Positions 1 to 5,386 of a stretch of 6,614 bases of DNA are shown here, one piece after another (position 1 is the first letter of the stretch; each line of letters begins with the position of its first letter). The DNA comes from Eikenella sp963548155 (GTDB lineage: Bacteria > Pseudomonadota > Gammaproteobacteria > Burkholderiales > Neisseriaceae), in assembly GCA_963548155.1 (NCBI GenBank), contig CAUUTP010000098.1:1-6614 (forward strand). The letters are read 5' to 3'. Both the position numbers and the translations under genes were made by a program. The notes beneath the pieces were generated by a model that searched no databases, was not told where the DNA came from, and saw only the letters and a program-made list of their open reading frames with translations.

Positions 1-254
1 CCATGCAAGGCACCGCCTCCGACCTCATCAAACGCGCCATGATAGACGTATCCCGTTGGTTGGTTTCAGGTAGCCTGAAAAGCAAACTGATCATGCAGGT
101 GCATGACGAATTGGTATTGGAAGTACCCGAAGACGAACTGGATTTAGTCAAAGAAAAACTGCCTCAGATTATGGCAAAAGTGGACGAAGGGATGTTGAAC
201 GTGCCGCTTGTGGCTGAGGTTGGCGTGGGAATGAATTGGGAAGAGGCGCATTGA
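1..254 (+). CDS. polA: DNA polymerase I, C-terminal fragment (5' end outside window)
   Basis: This is the last part of the polymerase domain of DNA polymerase I, the cytoplasmic enzyme for Okazaki-fragment processing and repair synthesis. The codon phase runs from base 3, and bases 1-2 belong to the preceding codon. Visible family signatures are MQGTASDLIKRAM near the start of the fragment and the polymerase motif C, QVHDELVLEV, which carries the catalytic His-Asp. The usual C-terminal tail, VPLVAEVGVGMNWEEAH, then runs to a TGA at 252-254. About 83 residues of a roughly 900-residue protein are present. A reverse-orientation DUS lies inside the reading frame at 65-76, where it encodes SGSL in the variable stretch between the helix and motif C. 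No terminator is visible between the stop and the next gene 27 bases on, so transcription may run through. The identification is firm; only the missing 5' part limits it. Confidence 0.96.
   Translation, partial: MQGTASDLIKRAMIDVSRWLVSGSLKSKLIMQVHDELVLEVPEDELDLVKEKLPQIMAKVDEGMLNVPLVAEVGVGMNWEEAH
65..76 (-). repeat. DNA uptake sequence (Eikenella dialect) inside polA
   Basis: Exact reverse complement of AGGCTACCTGAA. It lies inside coding sequence as a single copy, so it cannot act as a terminator hairpin. Its likely role is recognition by the DNA-uptake pilus machinery (ComP in Neisseria). Confidence 0.9.
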
Positions 255-268
255 GATGAATAGAGATT

Positions 269-272
269 GAGG
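269..272 (+). promoter_or_regulatory. Shine-Dalgarno site fixing the start of the DUF4238 gene
   Basis: GAGG lies nine bases before the ATG at 282. It favours that ATG over the in-frame TTG at 267, which overlaps the SD itself and has none of its own. The downstream protein then begins MAGKRQHYIPQF, as DUF4238 proteins usually do. Confidence 0.6.
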
Positions 273-281
273 TATAAAAAC

Positions 282-1301
282 ATGGCAGGAAAAAGGCAAC
301 ACTATATTCCGCAATTCCTACAAAGAGGGTTCACGATTGAAAAAAATGGAGCAAAAACTTGGGTGGCTAGAGTAGATAGAAATCCATATCAATCAAATAT
401 ACAAAATGTTGGTGTGGAAGGATATTTCTATACAAAAGAGAATGATATAATTGTTGATGAACTTATAACCAAAGAGGAGGAGATAATATCAAAAACAGTT
501 AATAGCTTAAAAAAATATGATAATAATAACCCTGTATCTGGAGAAGTGGCTGCTAAATTAGTTGCCCAATTTGAAATTAGAACTAGAAGCCTAAGGGTAA
601 ATTTTTCCCAAGCTATAAAAAATATAGTCCAAGCTATTTCTGATACTTTTGAAAATAAGACTTTATTTTATGATTATTTAGTTAGGAAAATAAAAAGAGA
701 TAGAAAATTTATTAAAGATATAATTGATAAGGTTCAGATTTCAAATAAACAAAAGAAAATATTGACAAGAACTATTCAAAAAGATCCAAATTTGTTGCTT
801 TATTATCTACCCGATAGCGTTATGCCTATAATGGCTACACAGTTGAGGCAGGAATTTTCTTCACAAATTATAAATAACAAAATAAAAGAAATACATTTAA
901 AAACACTAAAAGAAACAATCGCACCAGAGGAGAAGATTAATATTTTTTCTAGGCTAAATTTTAGAATTATTAAGACAAAAGAGATATTAATTTTAGGAGA
1001 TTCTATTGTCGTATTTATAAACTCATTAGGTATACAAAAGCCGTTTTATGATAAAGATGATAAGATACGATTAATTGTTATGCCTTTAGATAGTAATACT
1101 TGCTTGATTGGTTCAAGTGATAGAAGTCATGAGTATTCAATCGAAGAAATTAGAAATTTTATTTCTTCTTGTTCATTAGAGTTTTTTATATCATCAGACA
1201 AGGATATTGCAGAAAAATATTGTAAACAAATAGGATCATTTGCTAGTATTTTATCAAGATGTCAAGCAGACTCGATTATAAGAGAAGTTTTAAATGAATA
1301 G
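282..1301 (+). CDS. DUF4238 family protein, AT-rich, probably horizontally acquired
   Basis: A 339-residue cytoplasmic protein of unknown function. The N-terminus has the family hallmark HYIPQFLQRGF (residues 7-17), followed by an EGYFY segment (46-50). A Glu-rich helix around VDELITKEEEII (58-69) leads to an arginine-containing segment FEIRTRSLR (97-105), the usual order in DUF4238 (Pfam PF14022). The length is typical, and I see no signal peptide or membrane segment. The base composition is strikingly unlike the neighbours: hand-counted 60-base rows give 15 % GC (661-720), 22 % (481-540) and 33 % (1081-1140), against 67 % in a row of the CinA-like gene (4141-4200). AAA, ATA, TTA and AGA codons dominate. 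No DUS occurs anywhere in it. It sits 27 bases behind polA with no convincing promoter of its own, so read-through from polA is possible. Family assignment is by pattern recognition. A defence or stress role would fit an isolated foreign gene, but nothing in the sequence proves it. Confidence 0.8.
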   Translation: MAGKRQHYIPQFLQRGFTIEKNGAKTWVARVDRNPYQSNIQNVGVEGYFYTKENDIIVDELITKEEEIISKTVNSLKKYDNNNPVSGEVAAKLVAQFEIRTRSLRVNFSQAIKNIVQAISDTFENKTLFYDYLVRKIKRDRKFIKDIIDKVQISNKQKKILTRTIQKDPNLLLYYLPDSVMPIMATQLRQEFSSQIINNKIKEIHLKTLKETIAPEEKINIFSRLNFRIIKTKEILILGDSIVVFINSLGIQKPFYDKDDKIRLIVMPLDSNTCLIGSSDRSHEYSIEEIRNFISSCSLEFFISSDKDIAEKYCKQIGSFASILSRCQADSIIREVLNE

Positions 1302-1454
1302 GATATACTGGATTTAATAGTAAAGTCTCCTTTGAATGATTCAGTAAATCATAATTGAGCTTTGATACACCAGATTTCCTATGCTCGCATTTAATGTATA
1401 TTAAAACTTGCGAACTTTAATTGAATAAAATCTTCCAATTTATTATTTAACCCA
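1302..1454. other. AT-rich non-coding tail of the acquired segment
   Basis: Between the DUF4238 stop and the DUS hairpin the sequence stays AT-rich like the gene, so the foreign segment probably extends to about 1454. There is a small 6-bp hairpin, ATGATT/AATCAT (1336-1341 and 1347-1352, 5-base loop). No reading frame, tRNA or recognisable attachment repeat is visible. Confidence 0.5.
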
Positions 1455-1489
1455 AAAGGCTACCTGAAACTTTCAGGTAGCCTTTCTTT
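1455..1489. terminator. DUS-pair intrinsic terminator between convergent genes
   Basis: Two exact DUS copies face each other (1457-1468 forward, 1472-1483 reverse). They form perfect 15-bp arms, 1455-1469 and 1471-1485, around a single central C; in RNA the loop would open by a few pairs. A pyrimidine run (TTTCTTTTT) follows on the plus strand, so it should end DUF4238 transcripts. On the minus strand it is followed by a weaker T run but probably also stops lolA, which ends at 1513. Paired DUS between genes are a known neisserial terminator arrangement. Confidence 0.85.
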
Positions 1490-1512
1490 TTGTTTCAAGC
1501 ATTCAACTGCCC

Positions 1513-2130
1513 TTACTGCGTCAGCACATCCACACCCTGCGGCGGGGTGAAGCGGAATTGGCTGCGGGAGAGGTTGGGGCGGGTGTTCAGGTTGTTGAAT
1601 TTGATGGTGGTTTGGTTGCCGAAGCTGTCTTTCAGGCGCATTTCGGCTAGGTCGTCGCCTTTGAAGCCGAGACGGATGTATTGGTAGCCGGCGTTGGAGC
1701 GTTTGGGCGTGGCCAATACGTAGTCGATGCCGCCGGCGGAGCCGTCTTCTTTCAGGGTGTAGCTGGCGGAGAGGGCGTCTTTATTGGAGAGGATGGCAGC
1801 GGGGCTGTCGCCGATAGCTTGGTTTTGTGCGGTTTTGGTGATTTGCGCCAAGTCGATGTCGTAGAGCCAAATGTGGCTGCCGTCGCCTACGATGGTTTGT
1901 TTGTAGGGGCTGGTATATTCCCATTTGAAGAGGCCGGGGCGCAGGATGCTGAAGCGGCCTTGGGCATTGCGGGTTTTGTTGCGGCTTTGCACGCTTTGGC
2001 TGAAGCTGCCGCTGATGCCATCGGTATCGGCGTTGAATTTTTGCAGGGCTTCGATGCCGCCGGCTTGGGCGCTACCGATGGCCATAGCCAAAACGGCTGC
2101 GGCAGCAAGGCGGAAGGTTTGGGTTTTCAT
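1513..2130 (-). CDS. lolA: Outer-membrane lipoprotein carrier protein LolA
   Basis: LolA is the periplasmic chaperone that takes lipoproteins released by LolCDE at the inner membrane to the receptor LolB at the outer membrane. The 205-residue protein matches the usual length. A Sec signal peptide (positive MKTQTFR, then an Ala-rich core) ends in AQA at residues 21-23, leaving about 182 mature residues. Family features seen are GRFSILRPGLFKWEY, the QTIVGDGSHIWLYDIDLAQIT segment, and the C-terminal FRFTPPQGVDVL. The ATG has a good SD: AGGA on the minus strand (2137-2140), six bases before the start. TACAAT-like -10 hexamers occur on the minus strand at 2208-2213 and 2169-2174, but neither has a convincing -35 box, so I do not call a promoter. 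The gene is convergent with the DUF4238 gene and divergent from the phosphatase gene. Confidence 0.94.
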   Translation of the reverse strand: MKTQTFRLAAAAVLAMAIGSAQAGGIEALQKFNADTDGISGSFSQSVQSRNKTRNAQGRFSILRPGLFKWEYTSPYKQTIVGDGSHIWLYDIDLAQITKTAQNQAIGDSPAAILSNKDALSASYTLKEDGSAGGIDYVLATPKRSNAGYQYIRLGFKGDDLAEMRLKDSFGNQTTIKFNNLNTRPNLSRSQFRFTPPQGVDVLTQ

Positions 2131-2279
2131 CGTTTTTCCTTTGTGCGAATCAAAACGGAATGCGGCGCATTGTACCAGCTTGGGCGCGGCGGGGCAGGGC
2201 GGTTGGAATTGTAAAGACGGTGCAGCAAATGGATTTTTCCGCTACAGCAAGGTATTAGGCGGAGTAGGGCAGCAAATTT

Positions 2280-2308
2280 TTAACCGGATTTTATTCCTAC
2301 GCTATAAT
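2280..2308 (+). promoter_or_regulatory. Sigma70-type promoter for the phosphatase-lipoprotein unit
   Basis: A perfect -10 box TATAAT (2303-2308) has TTAACC (2280-2285, 4 of 6 to TTGACA) 17 bases upstream. The predicted start is near 2315, giving a leader of about 70 bases that contains a single reverse DUS at 2352-2363. The lolA start lies 150 bases away on the other strand. Confidence 0.6.
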
Positions 2309-2351
2309 TCGCGGCTGTGGTAAGCGGCGGTAAAGGTTGCGCTAGATACTT

Positions 2352-2363
2352 TTCAGGTAGCCT
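2352..2363 (-). repeat. Single DNA uptake sequence in the 5' leader of the phosphatase gene
   Basis: Exact reverse complement of AGGCTACCTGAA. There is no partner copy within hairpin distance, so it is an uptake signal rather than a terminator. Confidence 0.9.
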
Positions 2364-2387
2364 CATCCGCCTTCTTTGGAGAACCTT

Positions 2388-3035
2388 ATGATTCAAGCTG
2401 TATTATTCGATTTAGACGGCACATTGGCCGACACTGCATTGGATTTGGGCGGCGCTCTCAACCGCCTCTTGGCCAGGAACGGCCTGCCTGCCGTACCGAT
2501 GGCGCAAATCCGGCCGGTGGCCAGCCACGGCGCCAACTATCTGATTAAGCTGGGCACCGGCATTGAAAAAGGCCATCCTGACCACTCGCGCTGGCGGCAG
2601 GAATATTTGGCCGAATACGAGCACGGTTTTTGCGATGAAACCGTGCTGTTTGAAGGTATCAACCCCATGCTCGAGCAGCTCGCTCGCCGCAGTATTGCCT
2701 GGGGTATCATCACCAATAAGCCGCACCGTTTTACCAGCCTGCTCGTGCCCGAACTGGGCTTTATTGCTCCGCCTGCGGTGGTGGTGAGCGGCGATACTTG
2801 TGCCGAATCCAAACCCAGCACGCTGCCGATGCACCATGCCTGCCAGCAAATCGGCATTGCACCGGAGCGCTGCTTGTATGTGGGCGATGCCGAGCGCGAT
2901 ATGGTGGCGGGCAAAAATGCCGGGATGGCCACTGCCTTGGCCAATTGGGGCTACATTGCCGAGAGCGACCCGGTGCACGAATGGCCGGCCGATGCGCGGC
3001 TGGATGCGCCCGGGCAGATTTTGGATTTGCTGTAG
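2388..3035 (+). CDS. gph: HAD-IA phosphatase (phosphoglycolate phosphatase Gph or MupP type)
   Basis: A 215-residue cytoplasmic haloacid-dehalogenase phosphatase. Motif I is DLDGT (residues 8-12), with nucleophile D8 and acid/base D10. Motif II is TN in WGIITNKP (105-112). Motif III is K142 in ESKP, and motif IV is GDAERD (166-171). The variable segment between motifs I and II is the helical cap of subfamily IA. The ATG at 2388 has GGAG (2378-2381) six bases upstream; the in-frame TTG at 2376 overlaps that SD and is rejected. Databases usually name such proteins Gph (2-phosphoglycolate to glycolate). However, the WGIITNKP block and the C-terminal GYIAESDPVHEWPADARLDAP closely resemble MupP, the N-acetylmuramate-6-phosphate phosphatase of peptidoglycan recycling, from my memory of the Pseudomonas protein. 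HAD-IA membership is certain; the substrate is not. It is probably co-transcribed with the lipoprotein gene 37 bases downstream. Confidence 0.85.
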   Translation: MIQAVLFDLDGTLADTALDLGGALNRLLARNGLPAVPMAQIRPVASHGANYLIKLGTGIEKGHPDHSRWRQEYLAEYEHGFCDETVLFEGINPMLEQLARRSIAWGIITNKPHRFTSLLVPELGFIAPPAVVVSGDTCAESKPSTLPMHHACQQIGIAPERCLYVGDAERDMVAGKNAGMATALANWGYIAESDPVHEWPADARLDAPGQILDLL

Positions 3036-3072
3036 CTGAATAGCTTGACTTTTACCCAACGGAGAACGTCTT

Positions 3073-3669
3073 ATGAAGAAAATCAGTTTATTGCTGCCGA
3101 TTTGTGCTACACTAGCTTTAAGCGGTTGTTTTATGTCGCAGAAATCGCAAATCGTACACCGCGAAGTGCCGTATAACGCGCAAAACCAAGCCCGACTGCG
3201 TATCTACGGCCAATACGGCCGCGATGTAGTTCGCATGATTCCAAACAGCACCTGCGAGCAATGGGCAGAAAAACAAGGCCGCCGCCGCCATACCCGTTTC
3301 ACCGGCGGCCTGCCGCGCCGTATCCGCAACCTTTCCGTGGGCATGCCTGCCACCCAGCGCAGCAACACCGTGAATGCCGATACCGGCGTGCTGTTCCGTG
3401 AATCGTATAAAGAATTTGTGGTGCCTGCTGGCAAAGTGTTGGTGCTCGACGGTGCGTTTTCCACCGAAACCACCAGCCAGGTAAACCGCTGCCGACTTGC
3501 CGCCAGCCTCACCCCGCAGGCCGGCAAGGATTATGAAGTGCAATATTCGCGCGGTGGGAACGGTTGCGATGTGGCCGTGGTGGAAATCCTGCCGCAGGCC
3601 AATGGCGAAGTACATCCCACCCGCCCCGCATCCATCCAGTATTGCCCGATGCCGGCCACCAGCTATTAA
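3073..3669 (+). CDS. Putative outer-membrane lipoprotein of unknown function
   Basis: A 198-residue secreted lipoprotein that I do not recognise. The signal peptide is MKKISLLLPICATLALSGC, with a clear lipobox (LSGC, lipidated C19). Residue +2 is Phe rather than Asp, so it should not be retained at the inner membrane and would be carried outward by LolA, whose gene is nearby. The mature part has four further cysteines (C61, C140, C165, C191), enough for two disulfides, and a basic stretch GRRRHTRFTGGLPRRIR (residues 69-85). The ARLRIYGQYGRDVV block (40-53) and the strand pattern around FVVPAGKVLVLDG (115-127) suggest a small beta-rich domain. The ATG has GGAG (3061-3064) eight bases upstream. 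No promoter is seen in the 37-base gap from the phosphatase gene, so the two probably share a transcript. Confidence 0.8.
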   Translation: MKKISLLLPICATLALSGCFMSQKSQIVHREVPYNAQNQARLRIYGQYGRDVVRMIPNSTCEQWAEKQGRRRHTRFTGGLPRRIRNLSVGMPATQRSNTVNADTGVLFRESYKEFVVPAGKVLVLDGAFSTETTSQVNRCRLAASLTPQAGKDYEVQYSRGGNGCDVAVVEILPQANGEVHPTRPASIQYCPMPATSY

Positions 3670-3676
3670 GCAGCAA

Positions 3677-3739
3677 AGGCTGGCTGAAAGTTGTAGGCTG
3701 CAGGGAGGCTCAAGTAGCAATCCAGTTTTCAGCTAGCCT
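3677..3739. repeat. Diverged DUS pair forming a long-loop hairpin
   Basis: AGGCTGGCTGAA (3677-3688) and TTCAGCTAGCCT (3728-3739) differ from the uptake consensus at two and one positions. With the flanking A/T they form 13-bp arms (3677-3689 and 3727-3739) with one G-U wobble and a 37-base loop. Both arms carry the same change at DUS position 7 (C to G), so pairing is kept while the consensus is lost. It lies just after the lipoprotein stop and may be a relic or weak terminator. Confidence 0.6.
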
Positions 3740-3752
3740 GTTATTTGCATAG

Positions 3753-3791
3753 AGGCTACCTGAAAGCATCAGCCACAGTTTCAGGTAGCCC
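3753..3791. terminator. DUS-pair hairpin after the lipoprotein gene
   Basis: A forward exact DUS (3753-3764) and a reverse copy with one end mismatch (3780-3791) form perfect 12-bp arms (3754-3765 and 3779-3790) around a 13-base loop. No T-tract follows, so termination may be weak. The hairpin ends 20 bases before the CinA-like ATG and just upstream of its SD, so it could also influence that gene's leader. Confidence 0.6.
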
Positions 3792-3810
3792 TCCTTCCTA
3801 AGGAAAACTC

Positions 3811-4599
3811 ATGTCCTTTTCCCTTATCATCATCGGCGACGAAATCCTGCACGGCAGCCGCCAAGACAAACACTTCGCCTTTTTCAAACAGCTGCTCAAA
3901 GAGCGAGGCCTGCAGCTCGATTCAGTGCAATACCTACCCGATAACCGCCAAATCCTCATCCACCGCCTGCGCCAAAGCTTTGCCGAAGGCCTGCCCACCT
4001 TTGTTACCGGCGGCATCGGCAGCACGCCCGACGACCACACCCGCCAAGCCGCTGCCGAAGCCCTCGGCCTGCCGCTGGTGCTGCACCCGCAGGCCGCCGC
4101 CAATATCGAAGCCGTATCCCTCAAACACGGCGACAGCCTCGACAGCCACGGCCACCAAATCCGCCTGCGCATGGCCGAGTTTCCCCAAGGCAGCAGCCTG
4201 ATTCCCAATCCCTACAACAACATCGCCGGCTTTTCCATCCGCGAACACTACTTCCTGCCCGGCTTCCCCGTGATGGCACAGCCCATGGCTGCCTGGGTGC
4301 TCGACGAATACTACGCCCATCTCCAACACCAAACCGAACGCCGCAGCATCAGCGCCTGGATCAACTTGCCCGAATCCCGCATCAGCGCCCTAATGGCTAG
4401 CATTGAACAGCGCTACCCCGGCATCCGCAGTTTCAGCCTGCCCGCCACCCCCACCGCCGAACAGCGCTATCGCCTGCTGTTCGGCCTCAAAACCGAAGGC
4501 GAAGCCTGCACACAGCTAAATCAGGCCTGGCAGGAAGCCGAGGCCGGCTTGAAAGAGCAGGGCGCCACCCAGATTGAGCTGGCACCGGAAGACGTGTAA
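3811..4599 (+). CDS. CinA N-terminal-like (MoaB/Mog fold) molybdopterin-binding-domain protein
   Basis: A 262-residue cytoplasmic protein of COG1058 (competence/damage-inducible protein A, N-terminal type). Domain signatures are the opening SLIIIGDEILHG (residues 4-15), D19 and the D44 region, and the glycine-rich TGGIGSTPDD (66-75) followed by T77, the ligand-binding loop of the MoaB/Mog fold. The next conserved block is NPYNNIAGF, with YFLPGFPVMAQPM at the domain end. After about residue 175 comes a roughly 85-residue tail with a QxxxxxEAEAGLKEQG helix. The PncC-type nicotinamide-nucleotide deamidase domain of full-length CinA (about 410 residues) is absent. In full-length CinA the N-domain is linked to ADP-ribose pyrophosphatase activity; whether this short form keeps it is unknown. 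Despite the family name, a role in competence is not implied. AAGGA (3800-3804) lies six bases before the ATG. Codon use is strongly GC-biased and native. Confidence 0.85.
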   Translation: MSFSLIIIGDEILHGSRQDKHFAFFKQLLKERGLQLDSVQYLPDNRQILIHRLRQSFAEGLPTFVTGGIGSTPDDHTRQAAAEALGLPLVLHPQAAANIEAVSLKHGDSLDSHGHQIRLRMAEFPQGSSLIPNPYNNIAGFSIREHYFLPGFPVMAQPMAAWVLDEYYAHLQHQTERRSISAWINLPESRISALMASIEQRYPGIRSFSLPATPTAEQRYRLLFGLKTEGEACTQLNQAWQEAEAGLKEQGATQIELAPEDV

Positions 4600-4614
4600 T
4601 CAGCAAGAAAACAG

Positions 4615-4657
4615 TTTCAGGTAGCCTGCAGCATGATTGAGGCTACCTGAAATTTTT
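4615..4657 (+). terminator. DUS-pair intrinsic terminator of the CinA-like gene
   Basis: A reverse DUS (4616-4627) and a forward DUS (4640-4651) form perfect 13-bp arms (4615-4627 and 4640-4652) with a 12-base loop, followed at once by TTTTT (4653-4657). It starts 16 bases after the stop codon. This is the most canonical intrinsic terminator in the window. Confidence 0.9.
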
Positions 4658-4679
4658 ATGGCTAAAACACGACCATGAA

Positions 4680-4691
4680 AGGCTACCTGAA
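4680..4691 (+). repeat. Single DNA uptake sequence upstream of the GbsR-type gene
   Basis: Exact AGGCTACCTGAA, the third copy within 76 bases. It could in principle pair with the reverse copy at 4616-4627, in competition with the terminator arm at 4640-4651. Confidence 0.9.
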
Positions 4692-4701
4692 AAATATTTC
4701 A

Positions 4702-4725
4702 TAATTTCTGTATTGACAGAAATTA
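4702..4725. promoter_or_regulatory. Palindromic operator overlapping the gbsR-type promoter
   Basis: Perfect inverted repeat: TAATTTCTGT (4702-4711), a four-base centre ATTG, and ACAGAAATTA (4716-4725). The right half covers most of the -35 box at 4713-4718, so a bound dimer would block RNA polymerase. A near-identical copy lies at 5387-5410. Its position before a winged-helix regulator gene suggests autoregulation. Confidence 0.75.
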
Positions 4726-4741
4726 AAGATGGAAATAAACT
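4713..4741 (+). promoter_or_regulatory. Promoter of the GbsR-type regulator gene
   Basis: A consensus -35 box TTGACA (4713-4718) is followed after 17 bases by TAAACT (4736-4741, 4 of 6 to TATAAT). The predicted transcript start is about 4748-4749, only three or four bases before the ATG at 4752, so the mRNA would be leaderless or nearly so. Confidence 0.6.
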
Positions 4742-4751
4742 TCGTCTCACT

Positions 4752-5270
4752 ATGAAACTGAACCCAACTACTGAAAAATTTATCCTGCACTGGGGCGAGA
4801 TGGGCTCCAAGTGGGGCGTGAACCGCAGCGTGGCGCAGATCCATGCGCTGCTGTATATCATCGGGCGGCCGATGAATGCCGAAGAAATTTGCGAAACGCT
4901 GGGCATGGCTCGCTCTAATGTTTCCAATAGTATCAAAGAATTGCAAGGCTTGTTATTGGTGCACACCGTGCACATCATGGGCGATAGGCGCGACCATTTC
5001 GCCACTTCGGATGATGTGTGGACGCTATTCCGCACCATTGCCGAAGTACGGATGCAGCGCGAAATCGAGCCCACCCGGCAGTTTTTGCAAACCTTAATCG
5101 ACAGCCCGGAGTTCGCGCAGGAAAACGAGGCCGTGCAGCAGAAAATCCGGCAAACCAACGATTTCATCGGCACCCTCACCATCTGGGCCAATGAAATGCT
5201 GAAACTTTCCACAGGCACCATGGTGAAGATTTTGAAGCTGGGCGCGGGCATTCAGAAATTTTTCCGTTGA
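4752..5270 (+). CDS. GbsR/MarR-family winged-helix transcriptional regulator
   Basis: A 172-residue DNA-binding protein. The N-terminal TTEKFILHWGEMGSKWGVNR (residues 6-25) followed by SVAQIHALLYI is the characteristic opening of GbsR-type MarR-like regulators. The helix-turn-helix covers about residues 42-66: MNAEEICETLGM, then recognition helix ARSNVSNSIKEL (53-64). The wing follows (HTVHIMGDRRDHFA, 71-84), then a helical C-terminal half for dimerisation or ligand binding. I take ATG 4752; an in-frame TTG at 4713 is part of the -35 box and cannot be the start. No Shine-Dalgarno purine tract is present before 4752, which fits a leaderless transcript. B. subtilis GbsR senses choline, but the ligand here is unknown because the next genes are membrane proteins unrelated to glycine betaine synthesis. 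The palindrome at 4702-4725 suggests self-repression, and its second copy at 5387-5410 suggests control of the downstream pair. Confidence 0.88.
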   Translation: MKLNPTTEKFILHWGEMGSKWGVNRSVAQIHALLYIIGRPMNAEEICETLGMARSNVSNSIKELQGLLLVHTVHIMGDRRDHFATSDDVWTLFRTIAEVRMQREIEPTRQFLQTLIDSPEFAQENEAVQQKIRQTNDFIGTLTIWANEMLKLSTGTMVKILKLGAGIQKFFR

Positions 5271-5288
5271 AACAGTTTGCAGGTGAAT

Positions 5289-5327
5289 AGGCCACCTGAA
5301 ACATTACCGGATATTTTCAGGTAGCCT
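5289..5327. terminator. DUS-pair hairpin after the regulator gene
   Basis: AGGCCACCTGAA (5289-5300, one mismatch to the DUS) faces an exact reverse DUS (5316-5327). The 13-bp arms (5289-5301 and 5315-5327) have one C/A mismatch and a 13-base loop. It begins 18 bases after the stop. No T-tract follows, so it may be a weak terminator backed up by the next hairpin. Confidence 0.6.
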
Positions 5328-5349
5328 TGCCTGAGGGATGTAAATTCTT

Positions 5350-5380
5350 AAATTTATGCGGATAATTCCGCTAAATTTTT
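5350..5380 (+). terminator. Second terminator-like hairpin after the regulator gene
   Basis: AAATTTA-GCGGA (5350-5362, with T5357 bulged) pairs with TCCGC-TAAATTT (5367-5378) around the loop TAAT, ending in TTTTT (5376-5380). Twelve pairs with a small GC core next to the T run look like an intrinsic terminator. An extra protein-binding palindrome is the alternative. Confidence 0.5.
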
Positions 5381-5386
5381 GAATCT

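Noticed and set aside
251..278. TTGAGA (251-256) and TATAAA (273-278) with 16-base spacing, a promoter-like pair before the DUF4238 gene
   Set aside because: Transcription would start near 285, after the ATG at 282, so it cannot express the full protein unless translation starts elsewhere, and no later start is plausible.
1336..1352. Small ATGATT/AATCAT hairpin after the DUF4238 gene
   Set aside because: Six AT-rich pairs without a T-tract are expected by chance in such sequence. The DUS hairpin 100 bases on is a far better terminator.
1681..2214. Long plus-strand open frame opposite lolA
   Set aside because: It lies antisense to a clearly identified lolA, has an Ala/Gly-rich composition expected from a GC-rich complementary strand, and matches no family.
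2412..3059. Minus-strand open frame of 215 codons opposite the phosphatase gene
   Set aside because: The plus strand carries all four HAD motifs. The antisense frame has no recognisable domain and no SD.
3118..3720. Minus-strand open frame of 200 codons opposite the lipoprotein gene
   Set aside because: The plus strand has a proper signal peptide, lipobox and SD. The antisense product shows only biased composition.
3934..4332. Minus-strand open frame opposite the CinA-like gene
   Set aside because: It is a shadow of a high-GC gene with no domain or ribosome binding site.
4643..5251. Minus-strand open frame of 202 codons opposite the regulator
   Set aside because: The plus frame has the GbsR-type helix-turn-helix. 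The antisense start and sequence look like nothing known and would run into the DUS terminator.
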